Below are positions 45,719-56,120 of a stretch of 64,000 nucleotides of DNA, in pieces. Both the position numbers and the translations under genes were made by a program. Every line of letters starts with the position of its first letter. Position 1 is the stretch's first letter. Location of the stretch: assembly GCA_026936325.1 (NCBI GenBank), contig JAPTHN010000003.1:102281360-102345359 (forward strand), given 5' to 3'. Source of the DNA: Platynereis dumerilii (taxonomy: Eukaryota > Annelida > Polychaeta > Phyllodocida > Nereididae). A model generated the notes under the pieces. That model made no database searches. It was given only the letters and a program-made list of their open reading frames with translations, and was not told the DNA's origin.

Positions 45719-46842
45719 TAAATGTGTGCATCTATATGCAGAAGTACCACACACCATTATATTTTTATCTGAAGATTTTCTTCTCTAGTCTTTTTTAAGC
45801 CTTCTTTGTTAAGTCAGTAAGACTCCATAACAGTATATGTACTAATAAATGTGGCTTCCACAGAAGTAACTAAGTCAAGAAAGCCAGGCAAAGAAAAGGC
45901 AAGGAAGTGCATCTGATACCTTTTCTTAAAAAGAACTGAATGAAAATAATATCAAGCTGAAAATAATAATCTTATATCTCACTGATTTGCAAGCAAATGT
46001 AGAGCAGCCTTTTAGGGTCAATGACCTTTGGTGAGTCATGGTGTTATTTTTATATATATCCATTTACCTCAGTGACATATAGCTCACACCAAGTCACTCA
46101 ACGGATTCATGAAATTAATAGCCCATCTGTAATCCAATCTTCTTGGGAGCTCTCACTGGACAATGGTGGCCACGTCAGATCAACACTGATCAATGATTGT
46201 GCATTTTTGCATAACTCGTACATTGATGACATTTTAATCATTAATTTTCCACGTAAGTTAGGCACTATAAATGGGTTTTAATTATCGCTTTCAATGGTCT
46301 TTCTACAGTTTGTTTTGGAAATAAACCGTGACATCATCAGGGTGTCTGTGAAAGTTATTGGTCTAATTGTCAATCTGCAACACTCAGTTAAGAGTTTGAA
46401 ATCTTAATGACAAAGGACTTTAAAACTGACATGCAATGTTTTTTTTTGTGTACAACAAACAGAAAGTCGAGTATAAGACCTTACCAGAAGAGTCTCTGTT
46501 AAAGTCTATTTCATTGTTTCGCAAACAAAGTCAAAGTCATTCTCCTTTGACGATAAGTAACATGTTTGATTCAGTTACAGTTCATTGAAGCATCTATCAA
46601 CCAGTGCAAGTATCAAAGCCAAGCAAGGTAAACATACATAATTATTTAAATTATGCTTGTTATCACCTTGGAAAATATCCTAGATGCCCATTCAGACCTT
46701 CTCGTACAAATAGAAACAACGCTTTTCAGAATCCTTAGTCCAACAATTCTCCACAAATTGCAGATGAAAATCCTTAAGGAACATGACTATAGTGCAAAAT
46801 TGGTGTCCTTTACTGGAATTTTATTTGCAAACGGTTATCATT

Positions 46843-47103
46843 TCATGGAAATAGATTCTCCCTCGAGCCAAAATATTCAAGATACTCTGCCATACATTCT
46901 TTCACATCATCTTTAGACAGTCCATATTCCTCCAAGCTGTAGATATGCTTTCCGTGCTTGTGTTGTCTGTTTTCCTGAAGGTGGCACTGCATGTTCTCCA
47001 TCACCTCTGGTGTCATTTCCCAACCAAAATTGGTGTAGATTTGTTTTACTGCATCCAAAGGATCTTTTACCATCTCAGAATACGACACTGGAAACATCCG
47101 ATC
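46843..47103 (-). pseudogene. Sulfotransferase copy 2, exon 7
   Basis: 261 bp, open to TGA at 46845-46843. It reads DRMFPVSYSEMVKDPLDAVK and HIYSLEEYGLSKDDVKECMA. An AATAAA follows at 46825-46820. Confidence 0.8.
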
Positions 47104-47575
47104 CTGAAATAATAATTTTGCGCTCAGTTTTGGGGAAGTAAATATTGGGTAGTCTTGAAATAAATGATTACTGTTACGGGTATTCCTTGACACTGTTTTG
47201 CTTGATTTAGGAATGAATATTCGGGGACTTGGCGAGCTTGAAATGAATAATTACTGCCGCTGTTGCCATAAAATAAATTATTTCCAGACAAAAATAATTT
47301 TTCTCTATTAAGTTGGATGACTGTGTAATGTTAAACCAAATGGTCCCTGCATTAAAAGACCGGCCTTTATATGGTCATGATATGGTCTCCCTTGGAGTGG
47401 GGGTTTTGCGTATCATCAGGGTGAAAAATGCACTGAAAAATACTTCTGTGAGGGGGGCGATCACTTAAGCAAGATCTGTTTTACACCCGAGATTCTTCTA
47501 ACACACAGACAAATGTACCATTCAATTTCTAAAAACACGTAAATCTCATAAAGTTTAATAAAAAAACTGCTTTAC

Positions 47576-47689
47576 CTTTGAAGTGGTTTTAATGGCATTT
47601 ACCATTTTGGAACTTTTGAGTCCATAGTCCTTGAGTGTGTATTCAGCACAATATCTTTTTTCATATTCAAATCCCGACTTGGCGGCATA
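47576..47689 (-). pseudogene. Sulfotransferase copy 2, exon 6
   Basis: 114 bp, open: YAAKSGFEYEKRYCAEYTLK through KMVNAIKTTSK. The LINE lies directly upstream, beginning about 25 bp beyond the acceptor. Confidence 0.8.
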
Positions 47690-47712
47690 CTAAAAATATA
47701 AACAAGTTACAC

Positions 47713-48537
47713 ATCAAACTCCATCTGTCGCCAGCTGGGGTCAACAAACTCCTCGTGAATCTTGGTCTGTCCGACAAGGCTAAGGTCAGCATAGGCAGCC
47801 GTCCGACTACTAGATTCGATCGTTCCACCGGACACACAGACCAACACAGACCACCCGTTCCCCCACTCATGCAGGTCCCTACAACTTCACCACCTGCACC
47901 CACCAACCCCGTCCTTTTTCATGGTGCCCGATCTCCACTGAGTAATTTCTTCCCTTGCAGTCTTAAACTATGGAACATGAACTTTAAAAGCTCCGAGCAT
48001 GCATTTCAGTACAAAAAATGTATCTTCATGGGGAACAAAACTGCAGCCGGAAATGTACTGAAATGTGACATCGCTGCTCAAGCTAAGAAAATTGGAGACG
48101 ACGTCGGCACCTCACAAGACTGGCAAGACACCCAACAAGGCACCATGAGTGAGCTACTAAAAGCCAAGTCCCGTCAATGTCCCCAGTTCGTACATGCCCT
48201 CATGAACTCCAAAAGCCGCCCCCTCGTTGAAGACACTCCAAACCCTTACTGGGGTCGCGGCTCGAATGGAAACGGGCTGAACATGCTTGGCAGACTGTTG
48301 ATGACACTCCGAGCCGAAATATCTGCCAACAGTTTTACGCCGCACCCATCAAATCAGCCCCCTCGAAATGACTTTGGACGCAGCAACCCCCGGTTACATG
48401 CACAGCAACTGCGGTGCTTTAACTGTGGTGAGGCGTCCCACACAGTTGACACATGCGGACTTCCTCGCCCTCTCAGATGCTACGGCTGTGGTGGCTCCGG
48501 CCACAAGAGGAAGTTCTGTCGTAGCAATGCACAGTAG
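47713..48537 (+). CDS. LINE ORF1: NADAR (YbiA-like) domain + two CCHC zinc knuckles, N-terminally truncated
   Basis: The frame opens with LHLSPAGVNKLLVNLGL, the end of an SGNH esterase-like domain. A Pro-rich linker follows, then a NADAR domain at about 47911-48325: FHGARSPLSNFFPC, FKSSEHAFQYKKC, AAQAKKIG, LLKAKSRQCPQF, PYWGRGSNGNGLNMLGRLLM. These match the conserved blocks of YbiA (LSNFYP, EHAFQ, AK-G, WG, N-LG-LLM). Two CX2CX4HX4C knuckles lie at 48415-48456 and 48478-48519. NADAR proteins act on ADP-ribosyl groups, and bacterial ones remove ADP-ribose from guanine. The knuckles bind nucleic acid. The ORF ends with TAG 48535-48537, in frame with ORF2. The true start is lost by truncation; the open frame extends into the host intron only by chance. 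Confidence 0.85.
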   Translation: MKLHLSPAGVNKLLVNLGLSDKAKVSIGSRPTTRFDRSTGHTDQHRPPVPPLMQVPTTSPPAPTNPVLFHGARSPLSNFFPCSLKLWNMNFKSSEHAFQYKKCIFMGNKTAAGNVLKCDIAAQAKKIGDDVGTSQDWQDTQQGTMSELLKAKSRQCPQFVHALMNSKSRPLVEDTPNPYWGRGSNGNGLNMLGRLLMTLRAEISANSFTPHPSNQPPRNDFGRSNPRLHAQQLRCFNCGEASHTVDTCGLPRPLRCYGCGGSGHKRKFCRSNAQ

Positions 48538-48576
48538 GAGACTGGCCAAGATAGTACGGCCGGACCCAGAACTGTT

Positions 48577-51500
48577 GTGAATTTTAAAAATAATGAACTT
48601 TTAATTTTAAACGATAAACTGTATGATGTTTTTAATGTTCATGTTGACTTACACACTTTTAATCGATATGGTGCTTTGAATGAATGTCGTGATGCTTGTG
48701 ATATGTCTCGTGATGAAAATGTAAATAGTAGCTTTGTAGAAGTAGATGATATCATTGATGTTCCTCATGTTGCTGATGGTCTTAGTTGTAGAAATGTTTT
48801 AGTGACAAACTGTGTACCAGCAAACCAAGAAAAAGACAATCCTAGCACTAGTGAAAATGAAGGTTTGATCTCTGATAATCTCAATAATTCAACAAATAGT
48901 AATCACAACGTAATTGAAAATATTTTAATTTCAAATGCAGTAGAAAACCCTAATGAGGGCCTTTCAAAATTTGCTAGATTAAATGTCAAGAAAATGATTT
49001 TTTCACATTTAAATGTTAATAGTCTGTCTAACAAGTTTGTGGAGATACACCAAATTTTATGTAAAGGATTATGTGACATTTTATTTTTATCTGAAACAAA
49101 ACTAGATAACTCTTTTCCAAATGCGCAATTTCATGCTGATCAGTACTCCATTCATCGACTTGATAGAAATATCCACGGTGGTGGTCTAATGTGCTATGTG
49201 AAAGAATCCATCCCGCACAGATATAGGCCAGATATTGCTGTAAATGATAATGGTATCGAAACTGTTGCAATCCAAATTAAAACTTCAAATAAGAATATGC
49301 TTTTCCTACATATCTATAAACCTCCAAATATAGCTGTAAAGTTTTTATCGGATGCATTAGAAACCTTGCTAAATAAATGCCTTTCTGAGTGTGAAACTAT
49401 TTACATCATAGGAGATTTAAATGTTAACTTTTCAAAACAACCTAACCAACTATCCGAAACTTGTGATATGTTTGATCTTAAACAGTTAATAAAAGAACCC
49501 ACTTGTTTTAAGAGTCAAAACAATCCAACTCTCATAGATATTATTCTCACAAATAATCCAAAATCTGTCAAGCAAACCATTAACTTACCATTAGGAATAA
49601 GTGACTTCCATAACTATATTAGTGCGGCAACAAAAATCCTTTGCCCAGCAAATGAACCAAAACTTGTAAATTATAGATCTTTCAAAAAATTTAATGAAGA
49701 CAGCTATAGAAACGATTTAGAAACTGCACCTTTTCATGTCTCTCAAATATTTGATGATGCTGAGGATCAATTGTGGTATCATAATACCTTGTTGCTAAAT
49801 GTTATTGATAACAATGCACCACAAAAACAAAGGATTGTAAAATATAAACAACTGCCATATATGAATGACAATTTACGTAAAGCTATAAATGTTAAAGCGT
49901 CACTTAGAAGAAAGTATCAGAGGCAAAAATGCCATGAGTCCTGGCATAAGTTTAAAAGACAACGAAACCTTGTCAATAGGCTTAAAAGAATCTCATTAAA
50001 GAAATATTTCGATGAAAACTGTAATACTCAGAAAAATAAAGGGAAGCATTTCTGGGAGGTTGTTAAACCATTTATGACCAACAATATAAAGACTAGCAAT
50101 CAAAACATAACACTGTATGATGATGACACTCTGATAAGTAAACCGACAGATGTTAGCAATACTTTCAATAATTTCTTCGTAAATATTGCTGATGACCTTT
50201 GTGAACCAAGTGAAGTTAAGGAAATGTCAGCTGATCAGGTTATTGACCACTACAAAGATCATCCAAGTGTTAAACTAATCCAAAGCTACTCAAAAAACAA
50301 TGTACAACCATTCAATTTCAGCCCTGTAAATCAAACAGCTGTCCTAAACAAACTTAAACTCCTGCAACCAAACAAAGCCACTGGTTTTGATTACATTCCC
50401 CCCAAATTCCTAAACAAGGGCTGCAACGCTATCAGTGTAAATCTCACGCCAATAATAAATAGATGTATTTTAACAAGTAATTTCCCGGACTATAATAAAA
50501 AGGCTGAGGTAACTCCTCTCTACAAAAAGTCTGACCAATTAGCCAAAGAAAATTACAGGCCTGTGAGTGTACTTCCTTCAACCTCAAAAATTTTTGAAGG
50601 AATCTTATGTGATCAGTTACTTAATTTTATGTCTCAGTCACTGTCAAATGATCTCTCGGCTTACCGTAAACTCTATAGTTGTAATAATGTACTTGTTAAA
50701 TGTATAGAAAATTGGAGGAAGGCGATGGATGATAATTACCATGTCGGGTGTATTCTAATTGATCTTTCTAAAGCTTTCGATAGTTTGCCACACGGACTCT
50801 TAATAGCCAAGTTACATGCCTATGGTGTTTCAAAAGAAGCATGCTCACATATTATGAATTATTTGCAAAATAGAAAACAAGCTGTAAAATTAGGAAATAT
50901 CCGCAGTGAATGGCTAAACTTAAAAAATGGTGTCCCACAAGGATCACTTATGGGTCCATTACTTTTTAATATTTTCATAAATGATTTCTTATTGGACTTA
51001 AAAAAGACATGTGAGGTTTATAATTATGCTGATGACAACACTCTGTCATACTCTCACAAAAACTTATCGGTTGTGAAGGATAAGCTTGAGCAAGCCTCTG
51101 AACAGGCAATTTTTTGGTTCAAAGCTAATTATATGAAAGCCAACCCTTCCAAATTCCAGGCAATATGTTTCAGTCGAGACAACCAACAAATAGAATTGGA
51201 AGTGGAAAATAAAACTATTAAATCTGAACCGGTTGTCAAGCTGCTGGGAATCCACATTGACCAAAAGTTAAACTTTAACCACTATGTCTCAATAATATCA
51301 AAAAAAGCAGGAAGACAAATAAATGCATTGCAAAGAATATGCAAATATGTTGACTATGAAGGCAGACTCAGGGTATATGAGGCATTTGTGGCTTCCAATT
51401 TTGTGTATTGTTCCTTAGCGTACAATACTTTCTCTCTCGGCCAGAGTCGAAAAATTGAGAAATTGAATAAAAGGGCCTTAAGATTAGTATGTAATGACTA

Positions 51501-51876
51501 TGAGAGCACATATGATGACTTATTGATAAAAACGGGTAAAAAGATGCTGTATGTAAACCATAGAAATAATTTAGTGGAATTTGTGTTTAAAGTTATGAAT
51601 AACTTGGCACCACCAATGGAAAGTAACTTTTTTGAGAAGCAGGTATCTCCATATAGCATGCGCGACAGTAACAAAATTGTACTTTGTCAGTTTAATACCA
51701 TTCAATACGGTAAAAAGTCAATAAGATTTCAAGGTCCTTCATTATGGAATTCACTCCCTAACTATTTAAAATGTTGTGAAGAATTTAGTTCATTTAAGTC
51801 AGCTCTACTAAAAAGTAATTTCCTTAAGAACTGTGACTGTACTTTGTGTATACTATGTTTGAGAAACTCAATATAA
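48577..51876 (+). CDS. LINE ORF2: endonuclease / reverse transcriptase, intact
   Basis: 1099 codons without a stop; the first in-frame ATG is at 48703. An Asn-rich leader is followed by an apurinic-like endonuclease (HLNVNSLSNKF, LFLSETKLD, IIGDLNVNFSK, LIDIILTNN, and the SDFHNY variant of the usual SDH). The reverse transcriptase has KATGFDYIPPKFL, NYRPVSVLPSTSKIFE, DLSKAFDSLPHGLL, NGVPQGSLMGPLLFNIF and NYADDNTLSYS, and both catalytic Asp sites are present. The C-terminus has a Cys cluster (CDCTLCILCL). The frame is shared with ORF1 (only the TAG and 13 codons between), so expression by reinitiation or readthrough is conceivable. Confidence 0.92.
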   Translation: MNFKNNELLILNDKLYDVFNVHVDLHTFNRYGALNECRDACDMSRDENVNSSFVEVDDIIDVPHVADGLSCRNVLVTNCVPANQEKDNPSTSENEGLISDNLNNSTNSNHNVIENILISNAVENPNEGLSKFARLNVKKMIFSHLNVNSLSNKFVEIHQILCKGLCDILFLSETKLDNSFPNAQFHADQYSIHRLDRNIHGGGLMCYVKESIPHRYRPDIAVNDNGIETVAIQIKTSNKNMLFLHIYKPPNIAVKFLSDALETLLNKCLSECETIYIIGDLNVNFSKQPNQLSETCDMFDLKQLIKEPTCFKSQNNPTLIDIILTNNPKSVKQTINLPLGISDFHNYISAATKILCPANEPKLVNYRSFKKFNEDSYRNDLETAPFHVSQIFDDAEDQLWYHNTLLLNVIDNNAPQKQRIVKYKQLPYMNDNLRKAINVKASLRRKYQRQKCHESWHKFKRQRNLVNRLKRISLKKYFDENCNTQKNKGKHFWEVVKPFMTNNIKTSNQNITLYDDDTLISKPTDVSNTFNNFFVNIADDLCEPSEVKEMSADQVIDHYKDHPSVKLIQSYSKNNVQPFNFSPVNQTAVLNKLKLLQPNKATGFDYIPPKFLNKGCNAISVNLTPIINRCILTSNFPDYNKKAEVTPLYKKSDQLAKENYRPVSVLPSTSKIFEGILCDQLLNFMSQSLSNDLSAYRKLYSCNNVLVKCIENWRKAMDDNYHVGCILIDLSKAFDSLPHGLLIAKLHAYGVSKEACSHIMNYLQNRKQAVKLGNIRSEWLNLKNGVPQGSLMGPLLFNIFINDFLLDLKKTCEVYNYADDNTLSYSHKNLSVVKDKLEQASEQAIFWFKANYMKANPSKFQAICFSRDNQQIELEVENKTIKSEPVVKLLGIHIDQKLNFNHYVSIISKKAGRQINALQRICKYVDYEGRLRVYEAFVASNFVYCSLAYNTFSLGQSRKIEKLNKRALRLVCNDYESTYDDLLIKTGKKMLYVNHRNNLVEFVFKVMNNLAPPMESNFFEKQVSPYSMRDSNKIVLCQFNTIQYGKKSIRFQGPSLWNSLPNYLKCCEEFSSFKSALLKSNFLKNCDCTLCILCLRNSI

Positions 51877-52125
51877 TATCAAATGATACTAACTTGTTAT
51901 CTTAAGGAAATTAAAATCAAATGATGCTAACTTGTTTTGTGAAGTAATTTGAGTTTCACCTTATTCATTTCTCATTTGTATATATCATATTATCGCCTTA
52001 TTGTTGTGTTATTTTACTTGTCGGTTAAAAGCTTTGTAGCTTATGTTTCTTGTTTTTATTGTCATCACCGACGTGAAATAAAGTTTTATCTTATCTTATC
52101 TTATCTATCTTATCTTATCTTATTA

Positions 52126-52960
52126 TCAAAACGTTCGGGAAATGGAACGTTTGTTCCATTTTATCTTTCCTTTATCTAATTGCTTTATTCCATGTAACCA
52201 CATATGCATACATTTTTATTCATTCCTTGGAATAAGGCTCAATGTCGACCCATAGTATACAACAAATCATTAGATATGGTTGATTTTTCCAAGTTAATAT
52301 TTGGTGTCACACTATTTTTTGTGTGTCTAGGGGGGAACCGGTGCACATGGGACGCAATGCACATCTACTAATTTAATTCAATGATGAAAACACTGAGCAA
52401 CTCTGAAGTTTGAAGCAATATTACAAATACTGTTGAGCTTAAGTCCAAGGCATGAGAGATTAGACTGCACCTACTCTTTTCAACATGGTCATAACCGTAA
52501 ATTTCAACATTTTGTGCACAAGACAATAACTATAAGTGTGTAGGACAGTAAATTATACAGTGCAAACACCTTGTTGTGCCCATATTTTATGACTTTAAAC
52601 AGTTCAAAACATTTGACATAAACTGTCTTGAGTGTGGTCTTCAGTATCACACAGTGCTTTACTATAAATTTATTTAAAAGCACGATAATCCACAATGTCT
52701 CGATTCACTGTGGCCTGTACACCATGTGTGCTGACCCAGGTCATTCAGGCAACTTGGACACTTACATTCTGCCATCTAAGGTGCTTGTCAATGTGCCCTG
52801 TTTTCAGTATTTCAATGAGCCCTGACATGACTGAAAATTACCCTAAAATGCAAATTTCTCCAGCACCAGTGAATGTGTTTATCAGGCTAATTCATAGGTT
52901 AATCATAGCTCTTCGTTATGATATAATAAAACCCCATGACAGTGTAGTTCACAGCTTTGA
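52126..52960. other. Intron 5 remainder of copy 2, no feature recognised
   Basis: AT-rich, without a clear match to intron 5 of copy 1, and no coding family resemblance. Confidence 0.4.
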
Positions 52961-52970
52961 ACATCATGAG

Positions 52971-53038
52971 TGTCAGGTCTGCTCTGAATTAACACGAGTT
53001 CGAAGGACGAGTGTTATTCAGAAGGCAGACCTGACACG
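52971..53038. repeat. Near-perfect 68-bp palindrome
   Basis: AGTGTCAGGTCTGC-TCTGAAT-AACAC mirrors GTGTT-ATTCAGA-GGCAGACCTGACAC around a CGAGTTCGAAGGACGAG centre. It would extrude as a hairpin; it may be a small foldback element or an element junction. Confidence 0.6.
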
Positions 53039-53461
53039 AATGGTATTGTATTGAACTCATACAAGAATTGAGAAAGCTTGATTGTTTGTGGTTTTTCCAA
53101 AGAATGGTTCGAATTGAAACCCTTTGAATTGAGTTGAGTACCTCCTATGTATCAGAATACTTCAGAATTAGCTTATACACAATAAGAAAGCAAAATATCC
53201 AGATTAGCATAAATTGTTATGAGCAATGTTGTAATTCTGTTTGGGTCTGAACGGTGCCAACACTTCTGCAAGTGCTTTCTTTCACCTTCTGCTGTCTCCA
53301 CTCAAATTTTGTAGGATATTCAGGCTAACTAATCCACATGTAGGTCTTTTGCAACTTACTTTATAACATACATCAAGCTTTTTGAGCTGGAGCGATGAAT
53401 CACTAAGCCTGTACTGCGAAGGGTTGTTGCTTTGCCTCAAAATATATCTATTGTTCCTTAC

Positions 53462-53605
53462 CATTTCTAGCATTGAGCAACCTGATCTAACCATATCCAC
53501 AACATTTCTGAATGGCATTTGCTTTGGGAAACACCTTCTGGTATGTGTCGATATAAAGTGTATGTGTTGCTGATTTTAACAGAGGCACTTGATGACCTTT
53601 TAATC
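53462..53605 (-). pseudogene. Sulfotransferase copy 2, exon 5 (8-bp deletion)
   Basis: The same acceptor (TTCCTTGCAG) and donor (GTAAGG) as copy 1, but 8 bp are missing between the PKA and FRN codons, so the reading frame is lost. Confidence 0.75.
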
Positions 53606-53761
53606 CTGCAAGGAAAATAAATATACAGATTAGAAAATAATTAACTTATCTTGACATAAAAAAATTTTCCTTAATATACTGTGATTGATAATCCAGGTCT
53701 ATCAAATTGATTCTTGCGTTGTAAATTTATGTCTCAATGAATAGCAAAACTACCTTTATAG

Positions 53762-53981
53762 TAAATTCATTTTAATGCATTTGTGTAGTATTCATAGGCT
53801 TTTGTAACAATATCTTGCGGTAAACTCCAGGTGAACTCTAGCAGTTTCTTAAATGCTGGAATTGCTCCCCAGCCATCATCCAACATCGCAGCGTGCAATA
53901 TAAAATAACAGTCCTCTGGCAGATCCAATGTAACCTTATGAATATGAAACATGTCCGTGAGGCTCTCTGGGTAAATATGGC
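53762..53981 (-). pseudogene. Sulfotransferase copy 2, exon 4 (in-frame stop)
   Basis: Collinear with copy 1 (SLTDMFHIHKVTLDLPEDCY, GWGAIPAFKKLLEFTWSLPQ) until TGA at 53769-53767, six codons before the exon end. The donor AAAG|GTAG is retained; the exact last base lies around 53754-53762. Confidence 0.75.
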
Positions 53982-54401
53982 CTAAAAAATAAGTTGAAAA
54001 AGTTAGAATCTTGTATAAGGTAAAATTCTTATAAAGAAGATATTACTAGCAATCTGGATGAGTTCTTGTGTCCCTCTGTCCTTTAGCCACATAATTTTGA
54101 ATTTAATGTCCCAACATTGTTATTTTTTTAATTTTGAGTTCCTTAAGCAACAATTGTCCCTCAGCTCTGGAGGTTTATGTCCCCCATGTCCCTTGGCATT
54201 CTTACTTCTCTGTCCCTTGGCCATTTTACTCTAGAATTCCCTGTACCCCATACTCCCCAGTCCATAGCCTTATTACTCTTAGAAGCGCAAGTGAGCAGTT
54301 TACTGGAATTGGCGCTATATAAGTACTTAATAGTATTATTAAGCTCTATGTTATCTTGGTTAATCATTAATTTAAACATTACAAAAGCAATAATCACATA
54401 C

Positions 54402-54588
54402 TCAAGCATTCCTTGGCTTTCTGATATCTTTCGGTGTGAATCCAGTCCGTTGGTCTTCCAGGCGGGCACGGCTGGAGTAGTTCAAAGGCCATGGGGGCCA
54501 CAAAACTTGGGTCGCAAGAAAGCAGTCTGTGCAACATGGTGGTTCCAGAACGCGACATGCCAACAATCACAACTGGACTGATTTCCGT
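54402..54588 (-). pseudogene. Sulfotransferase copy 2, exon 3
   Basis: 187 bp with the phosphosulfate loop VIVGMSRSGTTMLHRLLSCD. Open, same splice sites as copy 1. A short AATAAT microsatellite sits next to the acceptor. Confidence 0.8.
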
Positions 54589-54593
54589 CTGAT

Positions 54594-54618
54594 GATAATA
54601 ATAATAATAATGCTAATA
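54594..54618 (+). repeat. (AAT)n microsatellite
   Basis: ATAATAATAATAATAAT adjoining the acceptor of exon 3 in sulfotransferase copy 2. Copy 1 has only a short TGATGATGATAATGA at the same place. Confidence 0.8.
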
Positions 54619-55549
54619 ATAATTTACATATATAGAGCACCTCGTACCGTAAACTGCTCTGAAACACTGTTTGTTATTGGAAAATAATTTACTTGGGTAT
54701 ATTTAAAACAAACTTTCTTTCCTGTTATATTTTTGAACATTCAGATCATTTTGACTTCGATATCGTGAGGCAGTGAACAGAGTTTCTTCCAAAAGTTCCG
54801 AATGGGTGAAAAAGTTATAAATAATAAAATAAAGTTCATTTGGGGCCATATTTCAACTGGAGCGTTTTTAAATAAATAATATCTTGCTCAGTTTTGGTAA
54901 AATAAATAAATTCTTTCTTGGCAGTCTTGAAGTAAGTAATTTGTAGAGAGGGTTTTTTTCAAACCAGGACATCATCCCAAGTCATACCATGACAAAATGG
55001 CCCATAACCTTTGCTAATTCATGAATACTTCATTAACTGACCCAGTTTGAAATTGTTGCTTAGATCTGTTTCACACAGTTACAAATGGAGAAATGTGTAT
55101 TGTTGAAAGGTGCTATCACAGTTCCGAAAATTCCATTGAATTATGTATTTTCACAGTTCTGAAATGAAACTGTTTGAAAGTTTGCTTGTTTTACACTGTT
55201 TTTCTTAGCTGCCAGTAATCCTCTAAGTGTCCATAATCAGACTAAATTTGCCTGCAAAATGCTTATGACCTAAATAAGCAGCCAATCACAGAAGAGGTTG
55301 AAAATAGCAGAAAGCCCTGTCCATTTTAGCAGGGCTTGCGTGGGGAGGATGGATTCAGGAATGAATATTCGGAGACTTTGTGTGCTTTAAAAAAAGAACT
55401 GCTGCAGTTGTAACCGGTAAAGAAAGAATTTTCGGCCAAGAAAAACTCCGGATTATTAAATGGCCATTTAAAGGTACCCCCTGATTATTAAATGGTCACC
55501 CACATACCCTATTTGTTGCGTATATATAGATTTAGAAGTTGGTACTTAC

Positions 55550-55613
55550 TTTTGAAATTTCTGGGTTTTGAATAATTGCTTGACAAACTGCTGACCTTTG
55601 TTTCACATGATCC
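55550..55613 (-). pseudogene. Sulfotransferase copy 2, exon 2
   Basis: 64 bp, reading DHVKQRSAVCQAIIQNPEIS, with donor GTAAGT. Open and collinear with copy 1. Confidence 0.8.
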
Positions 55614-56120
55614 CTGTTGTAACAAAACGACAATTATCTATATGAATACATACTGACGAAAACGTTCCTTCATAACTATGCGGTGTACAGTGAAAACTTT
55701 TTTTGACAACATAAAGTGCTTAGACAATGGTACTTATTAGCAAAATTTTGTTATTTGTTAAAATGTGTAAGCCTTTAGGGTTCTTGTCACAATGTCACAA
55801 GTTCATGTTGCACACTGCTTTTGAAGGAAGGATGCTCTCCCAGAAACTCCAGCCAAGCAGTATGTGACTTACAGGGTCCAATCCAAAGGCACCTGAAGCT
55901 CTTGCGCTTTGGAGACTAGTATTATGCACTTTAAAATTTGAAGACGAGCCAAAATAAAAGGTTTATTTCAGGATACGCTGAGAGCCCAATAGAAAACAAT
56001 TTTACACCTTTTTGGGTGTAGTGCAACGACTCCTAAACTTATAACCTGAAGAGTAAATGTAGACCCAAATAGGCATAAAAATCTTAGTCATCATTGTCAA
56101 CATGTTCCATGAAAACCCAC

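Larger units (their letters stand above)
43085..46660. repeat. Segmental duplication, unit 2 segments b-c-d
   Basis: Collinear with 23650-25700 (b, c) and then 29130-33720 (d). It leads into sulfotransferase copy 2 as unit 1 leads into copy 1. It carries two MITEs that unit 1 lacks (44916-45220, 45327-45718). Confidence 0.75.
47713..52125 (+). mobile_element. 5'-truncated LINE with NADAR-zinc-knuckle ORF1 and intact ORF2
   Basis: It sits in intron 5 of sulfotransferase copy 2, in opposite orientation. The intron sequence common to both copies stops at about 47713, where the LINE begins inside its SGNH domain (LHLSPAGVNKLL). ORF1 ends at 48537; ORF2 follows in the same frame to 51876. The 3' end is a CGTGAAATAAAGTTTTATC tail with TTATC repeats (52085-52125), as in CR1/L2-type LINEs. 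No TSD was seen. Confidence 0.85.
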
